DNA of 60,000 nucleotides from Antedon mediterranea. Taxonomy: Eukaryota; Echinodermata; Crinoidea; Comatulida; Antedonidae. A model generated the notes under the pieces. It was given only the letters and a program-made list of their open reading frames with translations, ran no database searches and was not told the DNA's origin. Position 1 is the stretch's first letter, and the number at the start of each line of letters is the position of its first letter. This document shows positions 13,501-22,804 of this stretch, piece after piece. The position numbers and the translations under genes were made by a program. The stretch covers positions 8,372,001 through 8,432,000 of the forward strand of contig NC_092672.1 of the NCBI RefSeq assembly GCF_964355755.1, written 5' to 3'.

Positions 13501-13701
13501 AAACGCATGCATATTACCGAGGCGTTCACACCGGATCCTTCCTGGAAAAACTTCCAAAGACCAAGTAAAGATATTGAGTCACTCGGTTACGGCTATCCCA
13601 CCTTTGTTACGCACAGTTTCTTACAGAGTCGCAAGTACGTGAAAAATGACACTTTATTCATCAAAGTGACGGTAGACAACTCAAACGTTATCGAAATTTA
13701 A
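7452..13701 (+). CDS. TRAF4: TRAF4 homologue, 5'-incomplete (zinc fingers + MATH)
   Basis: TNF-receptor-associated factor 4 is a cytoplasmic and junctional adaptor and RING E3 acting in receptor signalling and epithelial polarity. Four exons (7452-7556, 9145-9306, 12426-12746, 13087-13701), all joined in phase 0 with AG/GT borders, encode the last 400 residues. The order is a series of Cys/His TRAF-type zinc fingers (exons 1-3; for example CENKCGG, NECPKRTVPCKYC, QCPRYLVSCPNRC), a short helical linker (about 13120-13220) and a MATH/TRAF-C domain (from about 13225; landmarks LLWRI, YGYKLQATVFLNGNGSGEG, MDQSDP, DPSWKNFQRP, GYGYP). Human TRAF4 is 470 residues from memory, so about 70, essentially the RING, are missing. 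They should lie left of the window. The finger spacing and the NGNGSGEG/WKNFQ strings match TRAF4 better than TRAF1/2/3/5/6. The final exon is followed by a partial tandem copy of its own end. Confidence 0.93.
7653..7884 (+). mobile_element. SINE-1, most complete copy
   Basis: The tRNA-like head has an A box near TTGTGGCTTGGTGGTTATGA and a B box GGGTTCAAGTCCC. A body containing TAGAGCATCTTGTGTATATG follows. The 3' tail is GAGGGTCCCTAATGATCA...ATGGATCACCCTC and then A-rich sequence. GAGGGT and ACCCTC can pair as a hairpin stem. The same tail ends the LINE-associated sequence at 44406-44490. It lies in a TRAF4 intron. Confidence 0.75.
8876..9042. mobile_element. MITE-A copy 1
   Basis: The ends AAGCTCTGTCTACA and GTGTAGAGAGAGCTTT are inverted repeats continuing into ACTATCAAAC/GTTTGATAGT. 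The interior pairs GTGATGTGCC with GGGCACATCAC. It belongs to the family described under 16154-16328. The left terminal repeat carries a small insertion (GTA) inside CTACACTATC. Confidence 0.8.
9145..9306 (+). CDS. TRAF4: TRAF4 exon b: TRAF-type zinc fingers
   Basis: The acceptor is TTTTTCTAG and the donor CAG|GTAAAG. It has 54 codons. Cys/His residues lie in the order HLETC, IPCTHNCG, EHFRYDCPKQ, CEFCGGDF, the regular TRAF-finger ladder. It joins in frame to its neighbours. Confidence 0.92.
9307..12425 (+). other. TRAF4 intron, about 3.1 kb
   Basis: GT-AG intron, AT-rich. It contains a minus-strand SINE-3 tail fragment (about 9625-9712), a poly-A tract near 9360 and a short CAT repeat near 10250. 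No exon-like coding was found; the 60-89 residue open frames here lack any conserved pattern. Confidence 0.8.
9625..9712 (-). mobile_element. SINE-3 tail fragment
   Basis: TTAATTCTAAACCGCCTGGT followed by GATATACTGAAATTTAATTA is the reverse complement of the tail block seen twice at 43908-43990 and 44261-44343. No tRNA-like head is visible here. Confidence 0.55.
12426..12746 (+). CDS. TRAF4: TRAF4 exon c: TRAF-type zinc fingers
   Basis: The acceptor is TTTTTCTAG and the donor CGG|GTAGGT. It has 107 codons in phase 0. It encodes three to four TRAF fingers with the diagnostic strings MFCENKCGG, CPKRTVPCKYC, HLHQCPRYLVSCPNRC and CPFREHGCKF. This is the strongest TRAF4-specific region in the window. 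Confidence 0.95.
12747..13086 (+). other. TRAF4 intron, 340 bp
   Basis: GT-AG intron. It holds a degenerate piece of the 'TAGCTTAC(C/T)TGGATAAAC' repeat (about 12952-12975), also seen at 21360 and 36555-36662. Confidence 0.75.
13087..13701 (+). CDS. TRAF4: TRAF4 last exon: coiled linker and MATH domain, stop TAA
   Basis: The acceptor is TTTACAG, followed by 204 codons and TAA. About 45 residues of helical linker (VVRRQKRQIDSLSNKLH) precede a full MATH/TRAF-C domain ending FIKVTVDNSNVIEI. The linker is short, as in TRAF4, whereas TRAF2/3 have a long coiled coil. Its GC content is higher than that of the surrounding introns. Confidence 0.95.
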   Translation, partial: GSRFNLESHIKENTSQHLVLVCEVVRRQKRQIDSLSNKLHTLNTSMNGTLLWRITDYASKFASAKSTHGVELRSLPFYTSQYGYKLQATVFLNGNGSGEGNSFSLYIKVLCSEYDSLLPWPFTLPITFTLMDQSDPPNKRMHITEAFTPDPSWKNFQRPSKDIESLGYGYPTFVTHSFLQSRKYVKNDTLFIKVTVDNSNVIEI

Positions 13702-13930
13702 AAGATTACATTGTATGCCATATTTTAATTTTAAACGTAAATATTTGGAAGGTGTGTTGGAAATACAGTACATTAAAAATGACACTTTATTTATCAAAGT
13801 GACGGTAGAAAACTCAAACATCATCGAAATTGAATAGATTTTTTTGTTGTATACCATATTTTCACTTTAAACGTAAATAGACTTCAAATTCTGCCCATCT
13901 GGAAGGTATGTTGGAAATACATGAAAAATG
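13640..13930. repeat. Tandem duplication of the TRAF4 coding end and 3' UTR
   Basis: The segment beginning AAAAATGACACTTTATT at 13642 (last coding codons plus stop and UTR) recurs at 13775, and its first bases recur again at 13924. The offsets are 133 and about 149 bp. The second copy still encodes the same C-terminal residues with D-to-E and V-to-I changes and ends in TAG. It lies after the functional stop, so it is UTR sequence unless splicing differs. Confidence 0.85.
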
Positions 13931-14302
13931 ACTTTTTTTTAAGCAACAACTCAATTTTTAGCGTATGACACTAATGTAATTCAGCGTTGTATACAATCAG
14001 AACGTTTACTAAAAGTTGACTGTGTGAACTACTTCTTATTTTCTGGTTTATAATTTGACCTTGTTATCAGCGTACACTAATACGGCATCAGTGTGAACAC
14101 AGCATAAGTTACTTTAATTTAATATTTAACACAGAGTGTGTTTGTGGTAGATGCAATCTACATCCCGGCAACTTAAAGTGGCCTGTTGCAATATTCTACT
14201 TTTTGTTTCTGTTTTTCTTAATTTCAGGGAAAGGAATACAGGGATTTTTATAGTACATTGGTGGTACTTTTTATGGAATAATATTTCATGAACATTTTTT
14301 AA

Positions 14303-14308
14303 AATAAA
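14303..14308 (+). terminator. Candidate TRAF4 poly(A) signal
   Basis: An AATAAA hexamer about 600 bp after the TRAF4 stop. It is plausible, but AATAAA is common in such AT-rich DNA. Confidence 0.35.
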
Positions 14309-14896
14309 ACTTTAAAAATGTGATAAAAGCTAGCGATAATGTACATAGAATTGATTAAAAAGCAAAATACTGTTGCTAGTTTATTTTGGTGCTAGAAATG
14401 GATATGGATTGAGGGAAATAAGTGCATAACAATTTTTGTGTAGTATATTGTATAAAAATCAATTACCCTGGCAAAGCACTGCGCTAAGCCCCACTTATGT
14501 CTAAATCCTGTATCTATCACTGTTTGGCTATGCCATGTTTGGTAAAGTCCATTTTTCGGAATGCATTTATAATAAATAGAAAAGAAATCCATTTGGGACA
14601 TGGTTTAGCATCAATTCCAGGTTTCTGGGTGAATTTGGTGTTTTGTGAGAGTTTAATATATACATACCAGGGCCGTGGCCACCAGCAAGGTTTATAAGGT
14701 TTCAACCTGACCACTTTTTCACAAAGGCCTTTGACAACCTAGTGGCTTGAACAGAGATTGTTTCCTTTTCTTGCGAAAACCGGACCACTTTATTTCTTGT
14801 GGCTACAAAACTGCATACCCACCTAAAATTGTTGTTAAACTTTATTAGCGCCCTTAATAATAGTAATCTACCCAATTGTTATCTTGGAACAATATT

Positions 14897-15379
14897 GACA
14901 TCTTAAAGATGAAAGGTATCTGTACAATGCTTTGGCAAATGAGTTTTGCTGGTAAATAATATTCATGAGTATAGTTTAATTGCCAACACATATTTTCTTT
15001 AGGATTATTGTTCTCAGAACAATGATACATAAAACAAATATTGGCTTTTGAATTAGACATCTTAAAGATGAAAGGTACCTGTACAAAGCTCTGGCAAATG
15101 AGTTTTGCTGGTAAAAAATATGAATGAGTAGTTTAATTGGCAAAACAAATGCATATTATTAAATAGAATTATTGTTCTCAGAACAATGGTACAAAAACAA
15201 AAATTGGCTTTTGAATTTGACATCTTAAAGATGAAAGGTACCTGTACAAAGCTCTGGCAAATGAGTTTTGCTGGTAAAAAATATGAATGAGTAGATTAAT
15301 TGGCAACAAATGCATATTTTTAAATAGGATTATTGTTCTCAGAACAATGGTACAAAAACAAAAATTGGCTTTTGAATTT
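14897..15379. repeat. About 160-bp tandem array, three copies
   Basis: GACATCTTAAAGATGAAAGG starts units at 14897, 15056 and 15219. Each unit continues with GGCAAATGAGTTTTGCTGGT and ends with TTGTTCTCAGAACAATG (itself a short palindrome) plus ATTGGCTTTTGAATT. Units 2 and 3 are closer to each other than to unit 1. Confidence 0.85.
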
Positions 15380-16153
15380 TAAAATGATCACTATTAGAGT
15401 AAATTAGTTATTAAAACTATTTTACTGTACATGTATAACTAAAGTGTTTTATTGTCTGGATAATGCTACATTACAAACATTGTCATCTTCTGTAGAATTT
15501 TATCTGGTGCTAAAATAAGTGTTATTTAATCTATAACTGGTATGAAATTTGACATTACATGTAGGTATTGAAACAAAACGTTAATATGTATACTTAACAC
15601 TAATATTACTGTAATACTTTTAAAAAAATGTCTGAAAATTCACTTGTAACAGAAGCATTTCCAGTTTGACTGTCAATTACTGAACATTACTTTTATGAAT
15701 ACCGGCGCTATATATATAAGTCTGATTAATTGTAATGCGAGAATTTCTTTTTCTAATTCTAAAAATTCGCCTTTATGAATTAAGCTCATAATATACAATT
15801 AGAGGGAAATGGGGGGAGGGGGAGGGGTGAGTGGAAGGTGGTATGAACAGGATGTTTTAATATACTTTTGCATCCTGTTTTGCATATAATAGCAATTGAA
15901 ACTAAAGTCTTAATAAATGAGACAGTTTTATCACCAACAGCATTTTTTTTTATTTCAACATTTCACCTCAGTCACATTTGTAATGCTTCATAAAGGGAAT
16001 AGTAAAACCTATACACATTTACCTTGATATTTTATGGTACTTTTGCCATTTAAGTGTATCACTGTTATTTTTTGTTTTATGTTGATATGTGCAATATTGG
16101 TGCTGTTACCAGGAGATCATCTCCCTGCTGTTACTTAACAGCTCTCCTTCCTT

Positions 16154-16328
16154 AAAGCTCTGTCTACACTATCAAATTTTATGTGACAAAACAATGCCCA
16201 TATATGGACACGATGATGTCATATCACTACCATATTTGGGCATACCACTACCATATTTGACCACTACCATATTTGGCCACATCACACTTTTTTTTGTCAA
16301 ACTTGTTTGATAGTGTTTACAGACCTTT
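16154..16328. mobile_element. MITE-A copy 2 (reference description)
   Basis: The terminal inverted repeat is AAAGCTCTGTCTACACTATC on the left and GATAGTGTTTACAGACCTTT on the right. The inside is highly palindromic: CCATATATGG-type cores, repeated ACTACCATATTTGG and a GATGTGGCC/TGTGATG-like inner pair. It has no coding capacity. Left and right flanks both carry TTAA-like sequence, but the exact target duplication is not certain. Ten copies plus a solo end occur in this window. Confidence 0.85.
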
Positions 16329-16858
16329 AAACCTTTAGAACTTCAGTCCACTTTTAATTCAAATTGTTAGTTTGATTTTTTGAGCTTCTTTCCTTGGTGA
16401 ATTGATGGGAAGTGTTATGCTTGGGTACGCATACAATTAACCTATGACCTTTTACTCATTGTATATAATACTGTACAGTATCTATATATTTGTCTGAATT
16501 TAATTAATTTTTAGATAGTAGAGTGCAGTATATCTTTGTAAATATATTTATTTGTTTGTTGTTTGTATCCATAGCGATATCCACCTATAAATTAAGCAAT
16601 GTGCTGAAAGTCGGTGTGTAATGCGTATTTTCTGCTTCCACTGTTCAAGACTTATGACTTTAAATTGTATTATGTTACAGCAGGTTACTGTAGATCAGAT
16701 CCACTATTTTTCATCCAGTCTAGCCACATAATAAATGTTGGGATGACATGTTTTAGTAGGGCTGCTGTCAGTTGGGACCTACTGTTGCTAAATTCATGAA
16801 ATTGGATGTATTAATGTGATTGTGGAAACCTTGTAAAACATATGAGCATAACTATTCT

Positions 16859-16984
16859 TAAAGCGCTCTGGCTACACTATCAAACTAGTGTGATGTGCCA
16901 ATATATGGTAGTGATAGACATTATCATGTTCATATATGGGCACATCACATTTGTCACTAAGTTTGATAGTGTAGACAGAGCTTA
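16859..16984. mobile_element. MITE-A copy 3
   Basis: The ends TAAAGCGCTCTGGCTACACT and GATAGTGTAGACAGAGCTTA. Inside are GTGATGTGCC and GGGCACATCACA. It is a slightly shorter interior than the 170-bp copies. Confidence 0.85.
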
Positions 16985-17728
16985 ATAAAAAAAATATTCA
17001 GAATATACAGTATGGTTTAGTTGGTACTGGCCATGGCTTCTTTTGGTCTTTCATGGTTGCATGCAGTGCTTAAAAGATATTTATACACAGTAAGGCACCG
17101 TCTGTGTGGTAAAAAATATTATACAAGACAATTTAACTTTGGGACACTTTTTTCTTTATAGAACACATATCTAAACATTGAAAAACTGGTGGTTAATCAT
17201 CGTATCAATAATCATTAGGTAATTGCATTTATATAACACCTAAATAAATTCCCGTCATTTGATTGGACAATTGTGGATCACATGGCGTGCAATAGTATGC
17301 ACTATTAAACGATAGTTAAGACAATGTTGGTCACCTCATTTGTTTAAGTCATTCGAAGTTTATGAACTTCATACTATTAATGTATAATTCCAGCCACCTT
17401 CAAGAACATTGAATGTAGTTCGTATAATGTGATAAATTTATAATAACCATGTACTGACATTTTTGGTAAACATTAAAATTGTATACATCATAAACTTCGG
17501 GCAAAATTGTTTTTATAATCTTGAACAAATATTGTATTGATGCAGCCTTAATCAATGAAATCAATAAACAATAAATATTTCAAAACAGAAAAACAATTTT
17601 TTATATTTTTTTATTATCTTCTGTAACTTATTGGTTTGTGAGCAATATAAACCGAATAAGTAATTTTGTTCAAAGGACAATATTAGTACACTCTGGCAGC
17701 AGGGAAATTGTTGAATAAAATGAATAAT

Positions 17729-17809
17729 GCTCTGTCTGCACTATCAAACTAGTTTGACAAAAAAAAGTGTGTTGTCACATAAAAGTTTGATAGTGTAGAC
17801 AGGGCTTTA
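17729..17809. mobile_element. MITE-A copy 4, internally deleted
   Basis: Only the two terminal repeats and a few bases remain (GCTCTGTCTGCACTATCAAA ... GTTTGATAGTGTAGACAGGG). It lies about 95 bp beyond the MRPS23 stop and may fall in the 3' UTR. Confidence 0.85.
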
Positions 17810-17904
17810 GATTTTCACATACCCAACATACCTATTATTTGTATATAATGTATTGTGGGAACAAAGTTATTTTTTCCGCTTTTATATTCAAATTTGTCTT
17901 GATT

Positions 17905-17958
17905 TCATGATGGTTCAGATGTTGGATTGGATGGCTCTGTTTCTGAATTCGTCGGTGC
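17905..17958 (-). CDS. MRPS23: MRPS23 exon 5 (C-terminus, stop TGA)
   Basis: The acceptor is ATCAACAG on the minus strand. It holds 17 codons (APTNSETEPSNPTSEPS) and TGA. It is low-complexity and acidic/proline-rich, consistent with the poorly conserved mS23 tail. Confidence 0.8.
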   Translation of the reverse strand, partial: APTNSETEPSNPTSEPS

Positions 17959-19975
17959 CTGTTGATTAAAATAAACAATGATAAATAACTTTATTTTCTA
18001 TTAGTTTTGATAGAAAGAATATTACTTTTAGTACTGTACACTTTGAATCAAATAGAAGTAGAACCACATTGAACATGTATGTCAGATGGGCTTATACAAG
18101 AACACTAAACTGTAGGGAATGTTTGTGGTTGAGGTGGGATGGGGCTATGTTTGGATCATTTTACATTTACTAATTTGCCAATGGGGATACCGACTTGCTA
18201 TATCCTGTGAAATCTTAAGCCAATAGAGGGCACTATACTGGATTCACACTTACAGATGGTGACTTTCAAAACTTACGGTTGGTTTAGGGTTGTTTTTAAA
18301 ACGATGCAAGATAACTCCGTCAGAGGTGAGTGCTTCTTCTACGTCAATAAACAGTTCTTTATCAGATTTCCCCTGACTTGATTTACTAAGTTCTTGGTAC
18401 TTGGTTATAAATCTGTCAGAAAAGATACAAACAAGACGGTTAATTTGCTAGCAGGTTAACTAATATTAAAGACCCCTTCCCTGCAATTTTGGACGAATTT
18501 TGGACGTTTTTTGGAAAATAATATATATATATCACTTTAAAAAACATTAAACCATGTTTTATGATAAAAAGTGAGAAACAATGCACTACGTAAGTAGCTC
18601 GCGGCGATTGACCTCTCGTGGACGGTCTTAGGCCTAGCCTAGCTAGGCTTAGTTTTGTAGGCCTAGCTGGTAAACATCGGTAACGTACGAACATCGTACG
18701 CTAGCTATATACCTAGCCTGACGTTGTATAGTTGCTGCATTAATTGTCTTTCTATTTTTGCCAGACTCCGTTGATAAAAATTGGGGAAAACCCGGTATTT
18801 TCGCTGAAAAGTTAGGAGTCTTCCATTTGTTTTGGCCTCACGATCGATCGAAAAGTGGGCGAATTACAGGTGAAAAACAAAAATATTAATCCGCGCGCAG
18901 TGCATTTTGGGATTTATAGCGGGCCGCTATAATTATTAGAATCGACTTATTTTTCACATTTTAACCGTTTTAAAGACGAAAAAAGTTATCGCAATAGGAC
19001 CATATAGTATTACTTTTACATTAAATATAGTTTGTGATCTTAAATTAGATCTAAAAAACGTAGGGAAGGGGGCTTTAAAGTAATTGACAAGCAAACATCA
19101 AGAATTAATTGAAGAATAAAAATATAATTTAACCAATACATACTTGTAACATGTTGTTTGTTTGAAGCCATCCTGCCTATTCAAGTCTATTGTATTCTTG
19201 TTTCTAAATGTCTTACTGAAATACCTAAAAAAAGAAATAAATTATATGTTTAAACAATGCATTAATAATTGTCTTTATTAATTGGTTAGTGAAGGTGCAG
19301 GCAGCAAATTACAGTTTAAATTTTTTCATATTTAGGCATCTATAATAGTAGTAAATACAACGACTTACACTCTGACTTTATCTTCTTCATAAAGAATCTC
19401 CCTTGGAAATTCTGTAGATAATTTTCTGTCATACGTAGGTTCTTCCAATGGTGGAAATGCTGCCATTACTTCGTACCATAGTGGCTTGTCTGCATCTTTC
19501 ATAACTCCAGAACGAATCAAATTTCTAGTTCTTATTTTTTAGTTAAGAGAAAAAAAAATCATTATGATATTTTTGTTTCTTGGTTGTTCAGCTCATACTA
19601 ATATGTTTGGAAAGATGTAGGCCTGGCCCTAGCTAGGCCTAGGGCCTAGCTAGGCTAAATAAAGCAAAATTTGGTGGGACAATAAAAAAGGATAGATTGC
19701 GTACAGGAGGTACGGGGGGAAGGTACGTAGGGCCTAGCTAGGCCCTGGAGAGGCATACATGTCCAGCATGCAAAGGACTCAACCGGCTCGGCTATCTATC
19801 TATAGACTATGCTAGCCCACCTAGCTAGGCCTACCTCTCGGTGAGCTCGCTGGCCATGATGCCTAGCTAGGCCTAGGCTAGCTAGCCTAGGCTAGCTAGC
19901 ATTATAAATAGACAATTTTATTACTCACCTGGTAAATATTGTCCCTACTTTTTGTAAACGACTCAAGCTTGTCAT
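17905..19975 (-). CDS. MRPS23: Mitochondrial ribosomal protein S23 (mS23), complete
   Basis: A component of the mitochondrial 28S small ribosomal subunit. Five minus-strand exons (19929-19975, 19369-19530, 19144-19224, 18277-18412, 17905-17958) join with AG/GT borders and consistent phases into 159 residues. The N-terminus SRLQKVGTIFTRTRNLIRSG followed by KPLWYEVMAAFPPLEEP is the conserved mS23 signature. A central RVYFSKTFRNKN block is followed by FITKYQELSKS and then DVEEALTSDGVILHR, all matching vertebrate MRPS23 in order. The tail is short and Ser/Thr/Pro-rich, whereas human MRPS23 (about 190 residues from memory) has a longer variable tail. The start is ATG 19975-19973, which aligns with the family N-terminus. 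An upstream ATG lies five bases earlier and terminates across the main start. The gene is convergent with TRAF4 and divergent from CUEDC1. Confidence 0.95.
18277..18412 (-). CDS. MRPS23: MRPS23 exon 4
   Basis: The acceptor is TTTCTGACAG and the donor ACC|GTAAGT. It has one split base plus 45 codons. It includes FITKYQELSK and DVEEALTSDGVILHRF, the conserved C-terminal half of mS23. Confidence 0.93.
18466..19078. mobile_element. 613-bp inverted-repeat element in MRPS23 intron 3
   Basis: The left end TTAAAGACCCCTTCCCT and the right end AGGGAAGGGGGCTTTAA are inverted repeats with one mismatch/insertion. The inside is noncoding, with GCCTAGCTAGGC palindromes at 18631-18670. It is probably a non-autonomous DNA transposon of unknown superfamily. 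Confidence 0.65.
19144..19224 (-). CDS. MRPS23: MRPS23 exon 3
   Basis: The acceptor is TTTTTTTAG and the donor CAA|GTATGT. It has 81 nt with split codons at both ends. It encodes YFSKTFRNKNTIDLN followed by a GFKQTTCYK segment, matching the central mS23 block. Confidence 0.9.
19369..19530 (-). CDS. MRPS23: MRPS23 exon 2
   Basis: The acceptor is AAAAAATAAG (weak pyrimidine tract) and the donor AGT|GTAAGT. It has 162 nt. It encodes TRNLIRSGVMKDADKPLWYE and then VMAAFPPLEEPTYDR, the strongest mS23 match. The weak acceptor is the only unusual feature. Confidence 0.95.
19615..19902. repeat. Dense GCCTAGCTAGGC palindrome cluster
   Basis: At least six GGCCTAGCTAGGCC-like units (for example 19623-19660, 19730-19748, 19815-19837 and 19860-19902) fill MRPS23 intron 1. 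Further units lie at 18631-18670, 20690-20720, 20912-20930, 23783-23796, 24170-24190 and 24890-24975. I see none of this density outside 18.6-25.0 kb. Confidence 0.8.
19929..19975 (-). CDS. MRPS23: MRPS23 exon 1 (start ATG)
   Basis: It encodes MTSLSRLQKVGTIFT plus two bases, with donor AG|GTGAGT. It aligns with the family N-terminus, which supports this ATG rather than the one at 19980-19978 (M-K-stop). Confidence 0.9.
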
Positions 19976-21594
19976 TTCATTAATTTATAGTTGGTTTAGT
20001 ACTAAAACGGGTGATTAAATGTGGTATCTAGAAACATGTGCAGCGGTATTCAGAAAAAAAAATCACAATAAACATTATACTGCCATCATCGGTGTGAACT
20101 ATCTAGCTGGCTGGAAAAAACAATCAATAATGAGTTCAGAACAGAGACGCTGTAGGAGGGGGAAGGGGACGGGGGACCCTAACATTTTTTTTGCAACCTA
20201 GGCTAGTCATTTCATAATGTTCATAGAAATTTTGCATCTCATATTTTAACTAATAGTTAGTCAGTCTGTGCTGTCGTTATCTTTTAAAAATACACACAAA
20301 TAATTGTCCATTTTGTAAACTGTCTTGGCTGGAGCTGCTGCGCTCTGTCTGTTGTTGATAACTCAAATGTCAACACCACACACACGACAGTCGTGTGCTG
20401 TTTACCAGAAATTCCACAACCAAGGTCGGGTTAAAATCGAATGAAGCAGGAGAATAAAGGTAATATTAGTTAATTTTGAAATGTTTTTAACATATAAATA
20501 CATGTGTAGTTTTTAAGTTGTTGTTTTTGTACAACTGTCAATAATAAATAGTCAAATTTGAAGATGTTTTCCGTGGTTTACTCATCCCTCTCTCGGACTC
20601 ATCTGACACTCTGAACATCTGATGATGATGACGATGTTCGATGAGGCTCTTCTGCTGCTGCTGAAATGATGGAAGAGTGACGGGAACTTTAGGCTAGCTA
20701 GGCCTAGGGCCTACTAGGCTATATGCTGTTTTGTACAGTAATACGTTTTTTATTTTAGTTTGATCCAACCCCATCCATGTTTTATTGTTCAAAGAATCAA
20801 TGTATGTTTGAACCATGAAATTATGAATGAATTTGAATATAATTATTAGAAATGTGCCTTTTCCCTTTTTGACATGTGGCTTATAAAATATATATAGACT
20901 TAATTAGCCTAATTAGAGGCCTAGCTACAGCCTGGATATGGCACTGTATCAAGTTTCCAAATGATAATGGTGAATGCCATTACGTTACTCCAATGGGAGT
21001 GCGAAGCGTAATGTACTACTACAAACCGTCTAAATCTACGAACACTGCAAAATAATAATAAAACTTTCCACTCAACAACAAAATTACATACATAAAAAAC
21101 ACAGAGATACCCACTACGGCATAGCCTACGCAACTCACTGCTCGGAGAAAATATGTCATATTATTTGTTATAAAAATCATGAATAATTTATGTGCTAACA
21201 TAATGTCTTAACCTTTAATAGTAGTCAGAAGTTTTGATCCTGTAACTGTATCCATTATTTAGCCACAATATTATTATTAAATTTATATTAATATTCAGAA
21301 ATACTATTGATCTAAAACTACATACTGTATAGAAAAATGATAAAATGTAGTCTATATCGTGCCTAGCTTACCTGGATAAACCAACATAAGCCTCTCTCTC
21401 CGACGAGAGGTAAACATTACGAAAAGAAGAACATTAATAACATTAAATAAATAATCCGAAGGAGTAAAATCATCTCAATAGAAAGTCATTTATTCGCTCT
21501 GTTGTATCTGTTTTTATGCCAATTCGTTTGGTACCAGAGCCCATAATATTACTAGTAGTGTAGAATAATACTGTACTTCCACTTTCGCTAGACT

Positions 21595-21768
21595 TAAGTT
21601 CTGTCTACTAACACTATCAAACTTTATGTGAAAACAAATGTGATGTGCCCATATATGGACATGATAATGTCATATCACTACCATTATGGGCATCAATACC
21701 ATATTTGGGTATATAACAGTTAACACTTTTTTTTGTCAGACTTGTTTGATAGTGTAGACAGAGCTTTA
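21595..21768. mobile_element. MITE-A copy 5
   Basis: The ends TAAGTTCTGTCTACTAACAC (with a small insertion) and GATAGTGTAGACAGAGCTTT. The interior has GTGATGTGCCCATATATGG and ACTACCAT blocks. Confidence 0.8.
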
Positions 21769-21928
21769 CTGTACTATAATTCAGTTGCATGTTCATTAAT
21801 AATTATGGTAATTTCATTTTCAGATTGTTAACTGTAATGTCATTGAAATGTTAGCCCTTAATTAAAAGAATTTGTTGTTTTCTGTCAGTACTGTATGTGT
21901 CATTGTCAACATTATTTTAGTATCATGT

Positions 21929-22017
21929 TAAGCCCTGTTTACACAAAGTGTGGTGTGCCCAAATTTGGTAGTGATATGGTACAGTAGTTTTTTTGTCTAC
22001 ATAAGGTTTGATAGTTA
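21929..22017. mobile_element. MITE-A copy 6, degenerate
   Basis: TAAGCCCTGTTTACAC at the left, GTGTGGTGTGCCCAAATTTG inside and AAGGTTTGATAGTTATG at the right. It is shortened and diverged, but in family order. Confidence 0.6.
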
Positions 22018-22609
22018 TGATGTGTTTTAAATTCTATCTATATATTCTGACAATAATGCTTTAATTTTCAACACAATATTCTTATTCACATATTAACATA
22101 CACACTCTTTAACAACTTGAACAACTTGACAACATCATCAATGTGTACCGCGCACTCTAGGGTGTACCTGTCAAGTTCCGATTTTGTTTTTAATGAATTT
22201 ATGCATGCAACAATCGTAATTATAGTATACCATTGCAATGGATAGAATCGTTTAAGCATTGTTTGTATTAAAATGTAATTTGTATATTATTGTACTTACA
22301 CTACAGTATCTTTGAAATTTCTTGTTAAATTCCGATTTTGTTTATGTATACTATCAGTGTACAGTAATAGCATTGCAAAGCATACTATTAGTAAAATTAA
22401 AGTCCTTTAAGCATTATATTAAAATGTAATTTGTAAACTTAATAACAGCAGTATCTTTGAAATTTCTTTCTACACAGGTTTAAAGATACACAGTTTTTAT
22501 TACTGGTTGTTAGACTTGTTTAAGTTATTGACTGATAATACCACACAATCTTCGATGCGCACTTAGAGTGTAAAAGCCCTTCTGATAGCATCCAGTAGAA
22601 TCTGTTAAT

Positions 22610-22804
22610 ATGGCGTCTGCTCCAGAAACTCAACCTTTGAGTTCAACAAAAACAAAGAAGAAGAAGAACCATCATGGCAGCCATCATCACCACCATCATC
22701 AATCAATGGCGGCGGCTGCTGGAGAGCCTGCGAACAATGTCAGGAGATCTCATCGTAAGCCGCCTCGTCAACTTGAGTTTAACCAAGCCATGAGGGATTT
22801 TAAG
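22610..22804 (+). CDS. CUEDC1: CUEDC1 exon 1 (start ATG, His tract, start of CUE domain)
   Basis: ATG at 22610 begins a 65-codon exon with donor AAG|GTAATT. Residues 16-31 are KKKK followed by a NHHGSHHHHHHQS tract. The exon ends QLEFNQAMRDFK, the conserved entry to the CUE domain. The ATG is followed by G (ATATGG). A noncoding exon upstream cannot be excluded. Confidence 0.88.

Larger units (their letters stand above)
14309..17904. other. Convergent intergenic region TRAF4 / MRPS23
   Basis: It contains a three-copy tandem array (14897-15379), three MITE-A copies (16154, 16859, 17729) and a G-rich run near 15806-15830. TTTATT at 17610-17615 would be AATAAA on the minus strand, a possible MRPS23 poly(A) signal. 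No conserved coding was seen. Confidence 0.7.
19976..22609. other. Divergent MRPS23 / CUEDC1 intergenic region
   Basis: It should contain the MRPS23 promoter and 5' UTR and the CUEDC1 5' region. A perfect inverted repeat, CACACGAC-A-GTCGTGTG, lies near 20380. An AAAG|GTAATA donor-like site near 20459 could end a noncoding CUEDC1 first exon, but this is unproven. Two MITE-A copies (21595, 21929) and a TAGCTTACCTGGATAAAC repeat (21363-21380) are present. Confidence 0.5.

Noticed and set aside
15806-15836. G-rich run as a G-quadruplex
   Set aside because: Three clear G runs plus short GG pairs; a stable four-tract structure is possible but not supported by position or repetition.
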